Positions 1 to 6,191 of a DNA stretch of 8,277 nucleotides are shown in pieces. The translations under genes and the position numbers were made by a program. This stretch comes from an uncultured Eubacteriales bacterium. GTDB taxonomy: Bacteria; Bacillota_A; Clostridia; Christensenellales; Aristaeellaceae. The notes below the pieces were generated by a model. The model was not told where the DNA came from. It searched no databases and saw nothing but the letters and a program-made list of their open reading frames with translations. The stretch is taken from assembly GCA_944333375.1 (NCBI GenBank), contig CALVKX010000084.1, forward strand, positions 1 through 8,277, in the 5' to 3' direction. The first letter of the stretch is position 1, and each line of letters opens with the position of its first letter.

Positions 1-1
1 G

Positions 2-784
2 CGCAGCGACGCCGCCTGCCCCCTCTCCCCCGCGCAGGCGCGGCTTCAGGAGCAGGTGGCCGCCATCCTCAACCCCGAGCAGCTCTTCAACCTCAACAAG
101 CGTCAGGCGCAGTACCAGGCGCTGCAAAACCAGATCAACCCGCACTTTCTCTACAACACCCTGGAGAGCATCCGGGGTGAGGCGCTGCTCTCGGGCATGG
201 ACACCATCGCCGACATGACCGAGGCGCTGGCGACGTTTTTCCGCTACACCATCAGCAAGGTGGAAAACCTGGTATCCGTGGAGGAGGAGCTGCAAAACTG
301 CGAGACGTACTTCCACATCCAGCGCTACCGCTTCGCCGACCGGCTGGAGATGCACATCCAGTGCGACCCCGCCGACCGCGAGGCCATCTACCGCTGCCGC
401 ATGCCCAAGCTGACCATCCAGCCCATCGTGGAGAACAGCATCATCCACGGCACGGAGCTCAAGCTGGGCACCGGCCACATCCGCATCCAGCTGGAGCGAA
501 CGCAAAAGCGCCTGCTCATCTGCATCTCCGACGACGGCGTGGGCATGGACGCGGAGACGCTTTTCCGCCTCAACGAGCGGCTGGGCAAGAGCGCCATCGC
601 CCAGCCGCCCCAGAGCCGGGGCGGCCTGGCGCTGGCCAACGTCGACAGCCGCATCCGCCTGCTCTTTGGCGACAAGTACGGCCTGCACGCCTTCTCCACG
701 CCGGGCGTGGGCACGGATGTGGAGATCACCCTGCCCATGATCGCCAGCGACCGCGAGATTCCCAACCGGGAGGCGCTTTTGTGA
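2..784 (+). CDS. Sensor histidine kinase, YesM/LytS type (3' part; start lies before the window)
   Basis: This is the cytoplasmic end of a two-component sensor kinase that would autophosphorylate on histidine and pass the phosphate to a response regulator. The frame is open from base 2, so the sensor and membrane part lies upstream; the GTG at 56 is internal. The H-box reads QNQINPHFLYNTLE, with the phospho-acceptor His at 143-145, as in the His_kinase domain of YesM/LytS proteins. It is followed by a HATPase_c domain with an N-box (PIVENSIIHG, Asn codon 434-436), a G1 box (DDGVGMD, 530-550) and a G2-like box (GGLALANVDSRI, from about 620). All catalytic motifs look intact. The stop overlaps the start of the next gene by four bases, so the two are probably translationally coupled. 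In Clostridia such kinases usually pair with AraC-type (YesN) regulators and often control sugar uptake; no regulator is in view here. Confidence 0.92.
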   Translation, partial: RSDAACPLSPAQARLQEQVAAILNPEQLFNLNKRQAQYQALQNQINPHFLYNTLESIRGEALLSGMDTIADMTEALATFFRYTISKVENLVSVEEELQNCETYFHIQRYRFADRLEMHIQCDPADREAIYRCRMPKLTIQPIVENSIIHGTELKLGTGHIRIQLERTQKRLLICISDDGVGMDAETLFRLNERLGKSAIAQPPQSRGGLALANVDSRIRLLFGDKYGLHAFSTPGVGTDVEITLPMIASDREIPNREALL

Positions 785-2265
785 GAAACGAGGTCCTGCG
801 TCTGGAAAAGGTCACGCTGCGCGAGCAGGGCGTGACGCAACTGGACAACTTCAACCTGCACATCTTCGAGGGGGAGATCATGGGGCTGGTGCCCGTGGAC
901 ACCCACGGCCTGAGCACGCTTTGCGACCTTTTGCGCGAGAATCTGCCCCTGTACTACGGCTATGTGTTCTACCGCGAGCGGCTCATCAACACCTGGCGCT
1001 CGCCCCAGCCGCGCTACAACCGCATTAGCGTCATCCAGGCCAAGAGCTGCCTGGTGGACGGGCTGACGGTAGCGGACAACATCTTCGTGCTCCGCCCGGG
1101 ATTTCGCGGCCGGCTGATGCGCCCCTCCGCCTTCCGCCGCCAGCTTACGCCATTCATGGAGAGCATCGGCATCCGCATCGACACCGATGCGCGCGTGGAG
1201 GACCTGGGCGCCTTTGAGCGCTTCGTGGTCGAATTGCTCAAGGCCGTGGTGGCCGGAAGCCGCCTGATCGTGCTCAACGAGATCAGCACCCTCATCAACG
1301 AATCGGAGCTGGACAAGCTGCACGCCATCCTGCGCCACTACGCCGCCGAGGGCTTTTCCTTCCTCTATGTCTGCTTTCACTTCGAGGAGCTGCTCAAGCT
1401 CTGCGACCGAACCGCCGTGATGATGCGCGGGAGGGTGGTCAAGCTGCTGGAGGGCGAGGAGATGGTGCCTCAGTCGCTCCTGCCCTACTCCGCCGCCTAC
1501 GAGCAGATGGTGGCCAGCCAGCTTGCGCGGGGCGCCAACCGTCCGGGCAACGAGGTGTTCCGCGCGCGCTTTCCGGTCGGGGACGGGGCGCTGCGCTTTT
1601 CGGTGCGCGCCGGGGAGTGCCTGGTGCTTCAGGATCTGGACAACCACTTTATCGACGGCTTTCTGGCGGCGCTCACGGACGGCCGCGCGCCGGCGGGCGC
1701 GGAGCTTCTCCTGTGCGGCACCGCGCCGCGCGGCGGGCGCGACCGCCGCATGGCCGTCATCGAGGACCAGCCGGGTCGGACGATGATCTTCCCCGGCATG
1801 AGCTATCTGGAAAACCTGTGCTTTACCATGGATCACCGCATGAAGGCCCTGTGGCGAAGCAGCCGGGTCAGGCGCGGGCTGAAAAGCGCCTACGCCCAGT
1901 GGCTGGGGCCGGACTTGCTGGAGCGGCGCGTGGAGGACCTGAGCGAAACCGAGCGCTGCGAGCTGGTGTATCACCGCGTGCTGCTGCAAAGGCCCGAGGT
2001 GGTGTTCTGCGTGCAGCCCTTCCGCATGGCGGACGTGGCGATGCGCATGCGCATCTGGCGGCTTTTGGAGGAGTTTTTGGACAAGGGGGTGGCGGTGGTG
2101 ATTCTGGCGGTGAATCTCGCGGACTCGCTGTCGCTGGCCGACCGCCTCATCCGCGTGCGGCGGGGGCGGGCGCAGGAGGAATTTGACCGCGTGCACTTCA
2201 ACGACCTGCCCACCGACGCGCCGTGGCTGAATCTCTACCGCGGAGACGAAAGTTCCACAAAATAG
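781..2265 (+). CDS. Degenerate double-domain ABC ATPase-like protein (RbsA/MglA fold, probable pseudo-ATPase)
   Basis: The 494-residue protein has the tandem layout of sugar ABC transporter ATPases (RbsA, MglA, usually about 500 aa). The GTG start is chosen because it overlaps the kinase stop (GTGA) and GGGAGG lies 7 nt upstream; the frame is also open further upstream, inside the kinase. First half: residues 35-46 (GLVPVDTHGLST) align without gaps to the family's GLVGENGAGKST, but the Walker A Lys is Leu44 and several glycines are gone. The LSGGQ position is LGAFE (142-146). Walker B is LIVLNEIS with Asn166 for Asp, while Glu167 and the switch His200 remain. The LTVADNIF segment (95-102) is typical of the family. 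Second half: the Walker A region (278-294) has no GK[ST], the signature is LSETE (387-391), and Walker B is VFCVQP with Val411-Gln412 for Asp-Glu. Neither half should hydrolyse ATP normally. I infer a regulatory or scaffold role tied to the coupled kinase. No permease or binding protein is nearby. Confidence 0.8.
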   Translation: MRNEVLRLEKVTLREQGVTQLDNFNLHIFEGEIMGLVPVDTHGLSTLCDLLRENLPLYYGYVFYRERLINTWRSPQPRYNRISVIQAKSCLVDGLTVADNIFVLRPGFRGRLMRPSAFRRQLTPFMESIGIRIDTDARVEDLGAFERFVVELLKAVVAGSRLIVLNEISTLINESELDKLHAILRHYAAEGFSFLYVCFHFEELLKLCDRTAVMMRGRVVKLLEGEEMVPQSLLPYSAAYEQMVASQLARGANRPGNEVFRARFPVGDGALRFSVRAGECLVLQDLDNHFIDGFLAALTDGRAPAGAELLLCGTAPRGGRDRRMAVIEDQPGRTMIFPGMSYLENLCFTMDHRMKALWRSSRVRRGLKSAYAQWLGPDLLERRVEDLSETERCELVYHRVLLQRPEVVFCVQPFRMADVAMRMRIWRLLEEFLDKGVAVVILAVNLADSLSLADRLIRVRRGRAQEEFDRVHFNDLPTDAPWLNLYRGDESSTK

Positions 2266-2278
2266 AAGGGGGATTACG

Positions 2279-3214
2279 ATGACGTTTTTACGCATGCTGG
2301 AATCCGTTCGCACGCCGTTTTGGGATCAGGTCGCCGGGTGGGTGACGTATCTGGGCGACGAGACGTTTTTCATGCTCGTGGGGCTGGCGCTGGTATGGTG
2401 CTTTGACAAGCGCTGGGGCTTTCGGCTGCTGTTTGCGGGGCTTGCGGGCACGACGCTCAACCAGCTTCTCAAGGCCGTTTTTCTCATCCCCCGCCCCTGG
2501 GTCATCGACCCCGGCTTCACCATCGTCGAGTCGGCGCGCGCGGGCGCGACGGGCTATTCCTTCCCCAGCGGGCACACGCAGTCGGCGGCGGCCGTGATGG
2601 GCATGCTGGCCGTGCGGCTAAAAAAGCGCCTCTTTACGGCCTTCTGCGTTCTGGTGGTGCTGGCGGTGGCGTTTTCGCGCATGTACCTGGGCGTGCACAC
2701 GCCGCTGGACGTGGGCGTATCGCTGGTCACGGGCGCCCTGACGGTGGCGGCGATGACCGCGCTGTTTGATCGCATGGAGGGCACGCCGCGCGGCCGGCGG
2801 CGGCTGGGGGCCGCGATGCTGGGCTTTACGGTCCTGCTTTTGCTCTTTGTGCTGCTTTGGCCCGCGCGGGAGGGAAACGTCGCCGAGTTCGACGCCCACG
2901 GCGTGGAGAGCGCCTGGACGCTCTTTGGCACCATGGGCGGCCTGCTGGTCGCATGGTGGGCGGACCGCCGCTTCCTGAACTTTGACACCCGCGCCGTGTG
3001 GTGGGCGCAGCTTGCCAAGCTGGCCGTGGGCCTTGCGCTGGTGATGGGGGTGCGCGTGGGGCTCAAGGCCGCGCTGGCCGCGCTCTTTGGCCCCGCGCCC
3101 TTCGCAGACGGCGTGCGCTACTTCCTTATCGCCATAACCGGCGGCGTGCTGTGGCCTGCGACGTTTCGCTTCTGGGGCCGCCTTGGCCGCAGGCGCGCGG
3201 CGGCAAAGGGCTGA
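2279..3214 (+). CDS. PAP2-family membrane phosphatase
   Basis: This 311-residue integral membrane protein carries the full PAP2 (type 2 phosphatidic acid phosphatase) signature: K65-x6-R72-P73, then PSGH at 96-99, then S133-R134-x5-H140-x3-D144. His99 and His140 are the expected nucleophile and acid/base residues. Family members remove phosphate from lipid phosphates such as undecaprenyl diphosphate, phosphatidic acid or phosphatidylglycerol phosphate at the outer membrane face; the substrate cannot be chosen from sequence. Hydrophobic segments suggest roughly eight or nine membrane spans, with an extra C-terminal membrane region (about 175-305) beyond the minimal PAP2 core. The ATG is preceded by AGAAGGGGG at suitable spacing. 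The gene lies only 13 bp after the ABC-like gene, so it is probably cotranscribed with the kinase module. It could be a BcrC-like undecaprenyl diphosphate phosphatase, but the symbol is not safe. Confidence 0.9.
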   Translation: MTFLRMLESVRTPFWDQVAGWVTYLGDETFFMLVGLALVWCFDKRWGFRLLFAGLAGTTLNQLLKAVFLIPRPWVIDPGFTIVESARAGATGYSFPSGHTQSAAAVMGMLAVRLKKRLFTAFCVLVVLAVAFSRMYLGVHTPLDVGVSLVTGALTVAAMTALFDRMEGTPRGRRRLGAAMLGFTVLLLLFVLLWPAREGNVAEFDAHGVESAWTLFGTMGGLLVAWWADRRFLNFDTRAVWWAQLAKLAVGLALVMGVRVGLKAALAALFGPAPFADGVRYFLIAITGGVLWPATFRFWGRLGRRRAAAKG

Positions 3215-3232
3215 TTTTCGGCCACGCCCTTT
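3205..3232 (+). repeat. Inverted repeat at the end of the PAP2 gene, possible weak terminator
   Basis: AAAGGGC (3205-3211) and GCCCTTT (3226-3232) are perfect 7-bp arms around a 14-nt loop. The left arm is in the last codons of the PAP2 gene and the loop contains its stop. The right arm runs into the -35 box of the next promoter. Only three T residues follow the GC part, so it is a poor rho-independent terminator. It may reduce read-through into the next operon or be incidental. Confidence 0.3.
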
Positions 3233-3258
3233 ACAATCCCGTCCGCAGGCTTTATAAT
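3230..3258 (+). promoter_or_regulatory. Sigma-A promoter of the pantothenate uptake/coaX/hom operon
   Basis: TTTACA (3230-3235, five of six matches to TTGACA) is followed by a 17-nt spacer and a perfect TATAAT (3253-3258). Transcription should start near 3265, giving a leader of about 100 nt before the ATG at 3369. This is one of the best promoters in the window and separates this operon from the upstream kinase unit. Confidence 0.85.
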
Positions 3259-3266
3259 GCATGCGT

Positions 3267-3301
3267 GACGCGCCGCCATCCCAAGTGGAGGCGGACGCGT
3301 C
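3267..3301 (+). ncRNA. Leader hairpin with two bulged A residues, candidate pan-type RNA element
   Basis: Directly after the predicted transcription start the RNA can fold into a 14-bp hairpin. Bases 3267-3272 (GACGCG) pair with 3296-3301 (CGCGTC), 3273-3277 (CCGCC) with 3290-3294 (GGCGG), and 3279-3281 (TCC) with 3287-3289 (GGA), closing a 5-nt loop (CAAGT). The only interruptions are two single bulged adenines, A3295 and A3278, on opposite strands. From memory, the pan motif (a candidate structured RNA found upstream of pantothenate genes in Bacillota) is a stem-loop with two highly conserved bulged As. The downstream genes here are a probable pantothenate transporter and pantothenate kinase. 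There is no T-run after it, so it is not a terminator. Pairing is seen directly; the family match is inference and I could not compare it with the covariance model. Confidence 0.55.
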
Positions 3302-3307
3302 CCGCGG

Positions 3308-3360
3308 TTTCCGTTTACCCCTGGCATCGTCGGGTATCCCCACAAGAACTCGAACGGAGG
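3308..3360 (+). promoter_or_regulatory. Possible Shine-Dalgarno-sequestering structure in the leader
   Basis: Bases 3308-3316 (TTTCCGTTT) can pair with 3352-3360 (GAACGGAGG), which contains the ribosome binding site of the transporter gene. Six pairs are Watson-Crick (3310-3315 with 3353-3358) and three are G-U. The helix encloses a small hairpin, ACCC 3317-3320 with GGGT 3332-3335. If formed it would mask the ribosome binding site and limit translation. Its position just after the bulged-A hairpin suggests a sensor plus expression platform. The pairs are real in sequence; the regulatory role is inferred. Confidence 0.4.
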
Positions 3361-3368
3361 AACACAAC

Positions 3369-4055
3369 ATGAAAAACACCGTCCCGTCCGCAAGGCGGCA
3401 GAGCGAGGCCATCCGCAGGATGGTTGTCGCGGGCATGCTCAGCGCCATCACCGCCATCCTCACCTTTACGCCCATCGGCATGATCCCCCTGCCGCCCCCG
3501 CTTCTGAGCGCAACCACCGTGCATCTGCCGGTGATTCTCGCCGCGCTGGTGGAGGGGCCGGTGGTGGGCCTGGTGGTCGGCCTGGTCTTTGGCCTGTGCA
3601 GCTTCATCCGGGCCTGGGAGTCGGGCGCGGTGGGCCTCACCCTCTTTTTCCGAAACCCGCTCATCAGCATCGTGCCGCGCATGCTGGTCCCGCTGGCGGC
3701 GCTGGGCGTATACCTGCTGTGGAAGCGCCTTGCGCCCAAAGGCGCGGTGTCGGACAAGGTGGGCGCGGCCATCGCCTCCGCCGCCGGCTCCGTGGCCAAC
3801 ACGGTCCTGTGCCTTGGGGCGCTGGTGCTGATCTACGGGGCGGACCTGACGGCGCTGATTAACAACATGATCTCCGCCGGCAGCGCCGACGCCGCCTACC
3901 TCAACGACGCGGGCGCATGGCTGGTGGCGGTCGTGGGCCTGCCCAACGGCCTGAGCGAGGCCGTGGTGGCGGCGGTGATCGTGCCCATGATTAAGATCGC
4001 GGTGGAGGCGGTCACGCGCCGTGCCCCCGCGGGACGCGCCAGGCAAGGCAAGTAA
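3369..4055 (+). CDS. panT: ECF transporter S component, probable pantothenate-specific PanT
   Basis: This 228-residue, very hydrophobic protein resembles the substrate-binding S component of energy-coupling factor transporters. It would work with a shared EcfT/EcfA1/EcfA2 module encoded elsewhere. The first helix (about 16-33) has the small-residue spacing A21/S25/A29 and G22/A26 used to dock S components to EcfT. The segment HLPVILAALVEGP, then GLVFGLCSFI, a following FRNPLIS...PRML region and the late NGLSEAVVAAVIVP stretch match my memory of the PanT-type group. The strongest argument for pantothenate is context: coaX, which phosphorylates pantothenate, starts 12 bp downstream. The ATG at 3369 is chosen because CGGAGG lies 8 nt before it; in-frame codons back to 3261 would lie inside the transcribed leader hairpin. 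Specificity for another vitamin cannot be excluded from sequence alone. Confidence 0.8.
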   Translation: MKNTVPSARRQSEAIRRMVVAGMLSAITAILTFTPIGMIPLPPPLLSATTVHLPVILAALVEGPVVGLVVGLVFGLCSFIRAWESGAVGLTLFFRNPLISIVPRMLVPLAALGVYLLWKRLAPKGAVSDKVGAAIASAAGSVANTVLCLGALVLIYGADLTALINNMISAGSADAAYLNDAGAWLVAVVGLPNGLSEAVVAAVIVPMIKIAVEAVTRRAPAGRARQGK

Positions 4056-4067
4056 GGAGTAGACGCT

Positions 4068-4835
4068 ATGATCTTCACCATGGACGTTGGCAACACCAAC
4101 ATCAAAACGGCGCTGTTCGAGGGCCGCGAGATGCGCAAATACTGGCGCATCTCCACCAACACCTCCTACACCTCCGACGAGTACGGCCTCATTCTCGAGG
4201 GGCTGTTCGCCCGCGCGGGGCTGTCTATGGACGCGGTGGAGGGAATCGTGATGTCCAGCGTGGTGCCCACCATCAATTTTACGCTGGAGCACATGTGCAA
4301 AAACTATTTTGGCAAGATGCCCATGACCGTCGCCCCGGGCATCAAGACGGGCATCAACCTGCGCTATGAAAACCCGCGCGAGCTGGGCAGCGACCGCATC
4401 GCCAACGCCGTGGCCGCGCAGGCCGAATACGGCGGGCCCTGCATCTTCATTGACTTTGGCACCGCCACCACCTTCGGGGCGATCGACCATCACGGCGCGT
4501 TTGCCGGCGGCTGCATCTGCCCGGGCCTGAAATTGACCAGCGAGGCGCTGGTCACCGGCACGGCCAAGCTGCCCCGGTTCGAGCTGGTCAAGCCCGACCA
4601 CGTCATCGGCCGCACCACGGTAACCAACCTCCAGGCCGGCGTGATCTACGGCTACATCGGCCAGGTCGATTACCTCGTGCAGCGCTTCCGCAAGGAGCTG
4701 GGCGCGCCGGACGCGCTGGTCGTCGCCACGGGCGGCATGGCCCGCCTGGTGGCCGAGGAGGACGGCACCATCGACAAGCTCGACGGCATCCTCACCCTCA
4801 AGGGGCTGCGCCTGATCTATGAACGCAACCGCTGA
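4068..4835 (+). CDS. coaX: Type III pantothenate kinase
   Basis: CoaX phosphorylates pantothenate with ATP, the committed first step of coenzyme A synthesis in the cytoplasm. At 255 residues it has the usual length. The ASKHA-fold motifs are present: DVGNTN at 6-11 (phosphate-binding loop), LGSDR with Asp109 (candidate catalytic base of the family) and Arg110, DFGTATT from Asp129 (second phosphate/Thr-Ala loop), GGCICPGL soon after, and TGGMA near the C terminus (adenosine side). Type III enzymes need a monovalent cation and, unlike type I enzymes, are not feedback-inhibited by CoA, so control at the expression level by the upstream leader would make sense. AAGGAG precedes the ATG. The gene lies 12 bp after the transporter gene and 22 bp before hom, clearly one operon. 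Confidence 0.96.
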   Translation: MIFTMDVGNTNIKTALFEGREMRKYWRISTNTSYTSDEYGLILEGLFARAGLSMDAVEGIVMSSVVPTINFTLEHMCKNYFGKMPMTVAPGIKTGINLRYENPRELGSDRIANAVAAQAEYGGPCIFIDFGTATTFGAIDHHGAFAGGCICPGLKLTSEALVTGTAKLPRFELVKPDHVIGRTTVTNLQAGVIYGYIGQVDYLVQRFRKELGAPDALVVATGGMARLVAEEDGTIDKLDGILTLKGLRLIYERNR

Positions 4836-4857
4836 GGCGGGAAAGGATGTAGGAGAC

Positions 4858-6138
4858 ATGGACAAGACCATCACCATCGGCTTTCTGGGCTGCGGCAACG
4901 TCGGCGGCGGCGTGTGGCGGCTTTTGAACGGCTTTTCGCAGGATATTGCGCACAGGACCGGGCTTCGCTTCGCCGTCAAGCGGGTGCTGGTTCGCTCGCT
5001 GGAGAAAAAGCGCGACATCGACTTTCCCCCGGGGGTGCTGACCGACCGCGTGGAGGACGTGGTGGACGATCCCGAGATCTCCATCGTTTTGGAGTTCCTG
5101 GGCGGCGAGGAGCCCGCCCATCGGTGGATCACCATGGCGCTTGAGCGCGGGAAAACCGTGGTGACGGCCAACAAGGTCGCCTTCGCCCTGCACTGGCACG
5201 AGCTGCAGAAGGCCGCCAAGCAAAGCGGCGCCGGGCTGTATTACGAGGCGGCGGTGTGCGGAGCCATCCCCATCATCCACACGCTGGAGGAGAGCCTCCA
5301 GGCCAACCGCATCAGCTACATCTACGGCATCGTCAACGGCACCACCAACTACATCCTCACCCGCATGAGCAGGGAGGGGGCCGAGTACGCGGACGTCCTG
5401 GCCGATGCCCAGCGCCTGGGCCTGGCCGAGCCGGACCCCGCCAGCGACGTGGAGGGGCTGGACGCCGCCTACAAGCTCAGCATCCTCTCAAGCCTGGCCT
5501 TTCACGGCCGCGTGCCCTTTGAAAACGTGTACGTCGAGGGCATCACCCAGGTGCAGGCTGAGGACATCCGCTGCGGGCAGGAGCTGGGCTATACGCTCAA
5601 GCTCCTGGCCATCGCCAAGCGCGACGGCCTGAGGGTCGAGACGCGCGTCCACCCCACCTTCATCCGAAACGACCATCCCCTGGCCAACATCTCCGGGGCG
5701 TTCAACGCGGTGTTCCTCCACGGCCATGCCTGCGGGGAGATGATGTTCATGGGCCGCGGCGCGGGCGATTTGCCCACGGCCAGCGCCATCGTCAGCGATC
5801 TGGTGCGCGCGGCCTCTGCCCAGAAGCACCTCTACCCCACCTTCGACAACGACCTGCACCCCACGGTCGCGCTGGAGAACAACGCCGACTGGCGCTGCGC
5901 CTTCTACACCCGCATGCTGGCCATGGACGAGCCGGGCGTGCTCAGCCGCATCGCCCGGACCTTTGCCGACCACGGCGTGAGCATCGCCGCCATGCAGCAA
6001 AAGGGTGAGCAGCGTGACGGCCGGGTCACGGTGGTCTTCATCACCCACCAGGCCGGGGAGCGCGACATGCAGCAGGCCATTTTGGAGATCGGCCCCGAGG
6101 TGGCCACGGTGGAGAGCCTGCTGCGCGTGGAGTCCTAA
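4858..6138 (+). CDS. hom: Homoserine dehydrogenase
   Basis: The enzyme reduces aspartate semialdehyde to homoserine with NAD(P)H, the branch point to threonine and methionine. From the ATG at 4858 it is 426 residues, normal for the monofunctional ACT-containing form. The Rossmann loop is GCGNVG (11-16). TANK (Lys106) and the triad Glu191, Asp202, Lys206 keep the spacing of the yeast catalytic residues Glu208, Asp219, Lys223. GIVNGTTNYI is the family signature. A C-terminal ACT domain (about 350-426, DEPGVLSRIA) suggests allosteric control, commonly by threonine. The start is slightly uncertain: AAAGGA lies 10 nt upstream, whereas AGGAG is only 2 nt away. An in-frame ATG at 4819 would overlap coaX and has no ribosome binding site. 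No aspartokinase, thrB or thrC is adjacent; the gene sits behind coaX and ends at a terminator. Confidence 0.96.
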   Translation: MDKTITIGFLGCGNVGGGVWRLLNGFSQDIAHRTGLRFAVKRVLVRSLEKKRDIDFPPGVLTDRVEDVVDDPEISIVLEFLGGEEPAHRWITMALERGKTVVTANKVAFALHWHELQKAAKQSGAGLYYEAAVCGAIPIIHTLEESLQANRISYIYGIVNGTTNYILTRMSREGAEYADVLADAQRLGLAEPDPASDVEGLDAAYKLSILSSLAFHGRVPFENVYVEGITQVQAEDIRCGQELGYTLKLLAIAKRDGLRVETRVHPTFIRNDHPLANISGAFNAVFLHGHACGEMMFMGRGAGDLPTASAIVSDLVRAASAQKHLYPTFDNDLHPTVALENNADWRCAFYTRMLAMDEPGVLSRIARTFADHGVSIAAMQQKGEQRDGRVTVVFITHQAGERDMQQAILEIGPEVATVESLLRVES

Positions 6139-6149
6139 AGCGCATCATG

Positions 6150-6190
6150 AAGCCCGGCACGGAGTTTCCGCGCCGGGCTTTCGTTTTTTT
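6150..6190 (+). terminator. Rho-independent terminator after hom
   Basis: AAGCCCGGC (6150-6158) pairs perfectly with GCCGGGCTT (6172-6180). An inner CGG/CCG (6160-6162 with 6168-6170) closes a 5-nt loop, and a T-rich tail follows (6179-6190, seven consecutive T). It lies 11 bp after the hom stop and ends the operon. On the minus strand no T-run follows the stem, so it should act mainly on rightward transcription. Confidence 0.92.
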
Positions 6191-6191
6191 C

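Noticed and set aside
361..780. In-frame upstream extension of the ABC-like gene
   Set aside because: It would overlap the kinase catalytic domain, its translation is unlike ABC proteins, and GTG 781 has a well-placed GGGAGG.
388..2313. Very long minus-strand open frame opposite the kinase, ABC-like and PAP2 genes
   Set aside because: It is antisense to well-recognised genes, its translation is low-complexity (His, Ala, Arg rich) and it has no recognisable domain; such frames are common in high-GC coding DNA.
3261..3368. In-frame upstream start for the ECF S component
   Set aside because: The ATG at 3261 is next to the TATAAT box, before the predicted transcription start, and the added residues would come from the leader hairpin; the ATG at 3369 has a clear ribosome binding site.
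3315..5219. Long minus-strand open frame opposite panT, coaX and hom
   Set aside because: Same reason: a mirror frame of three clear genes, with no domain and no plausible promoter or ribosome binding site.
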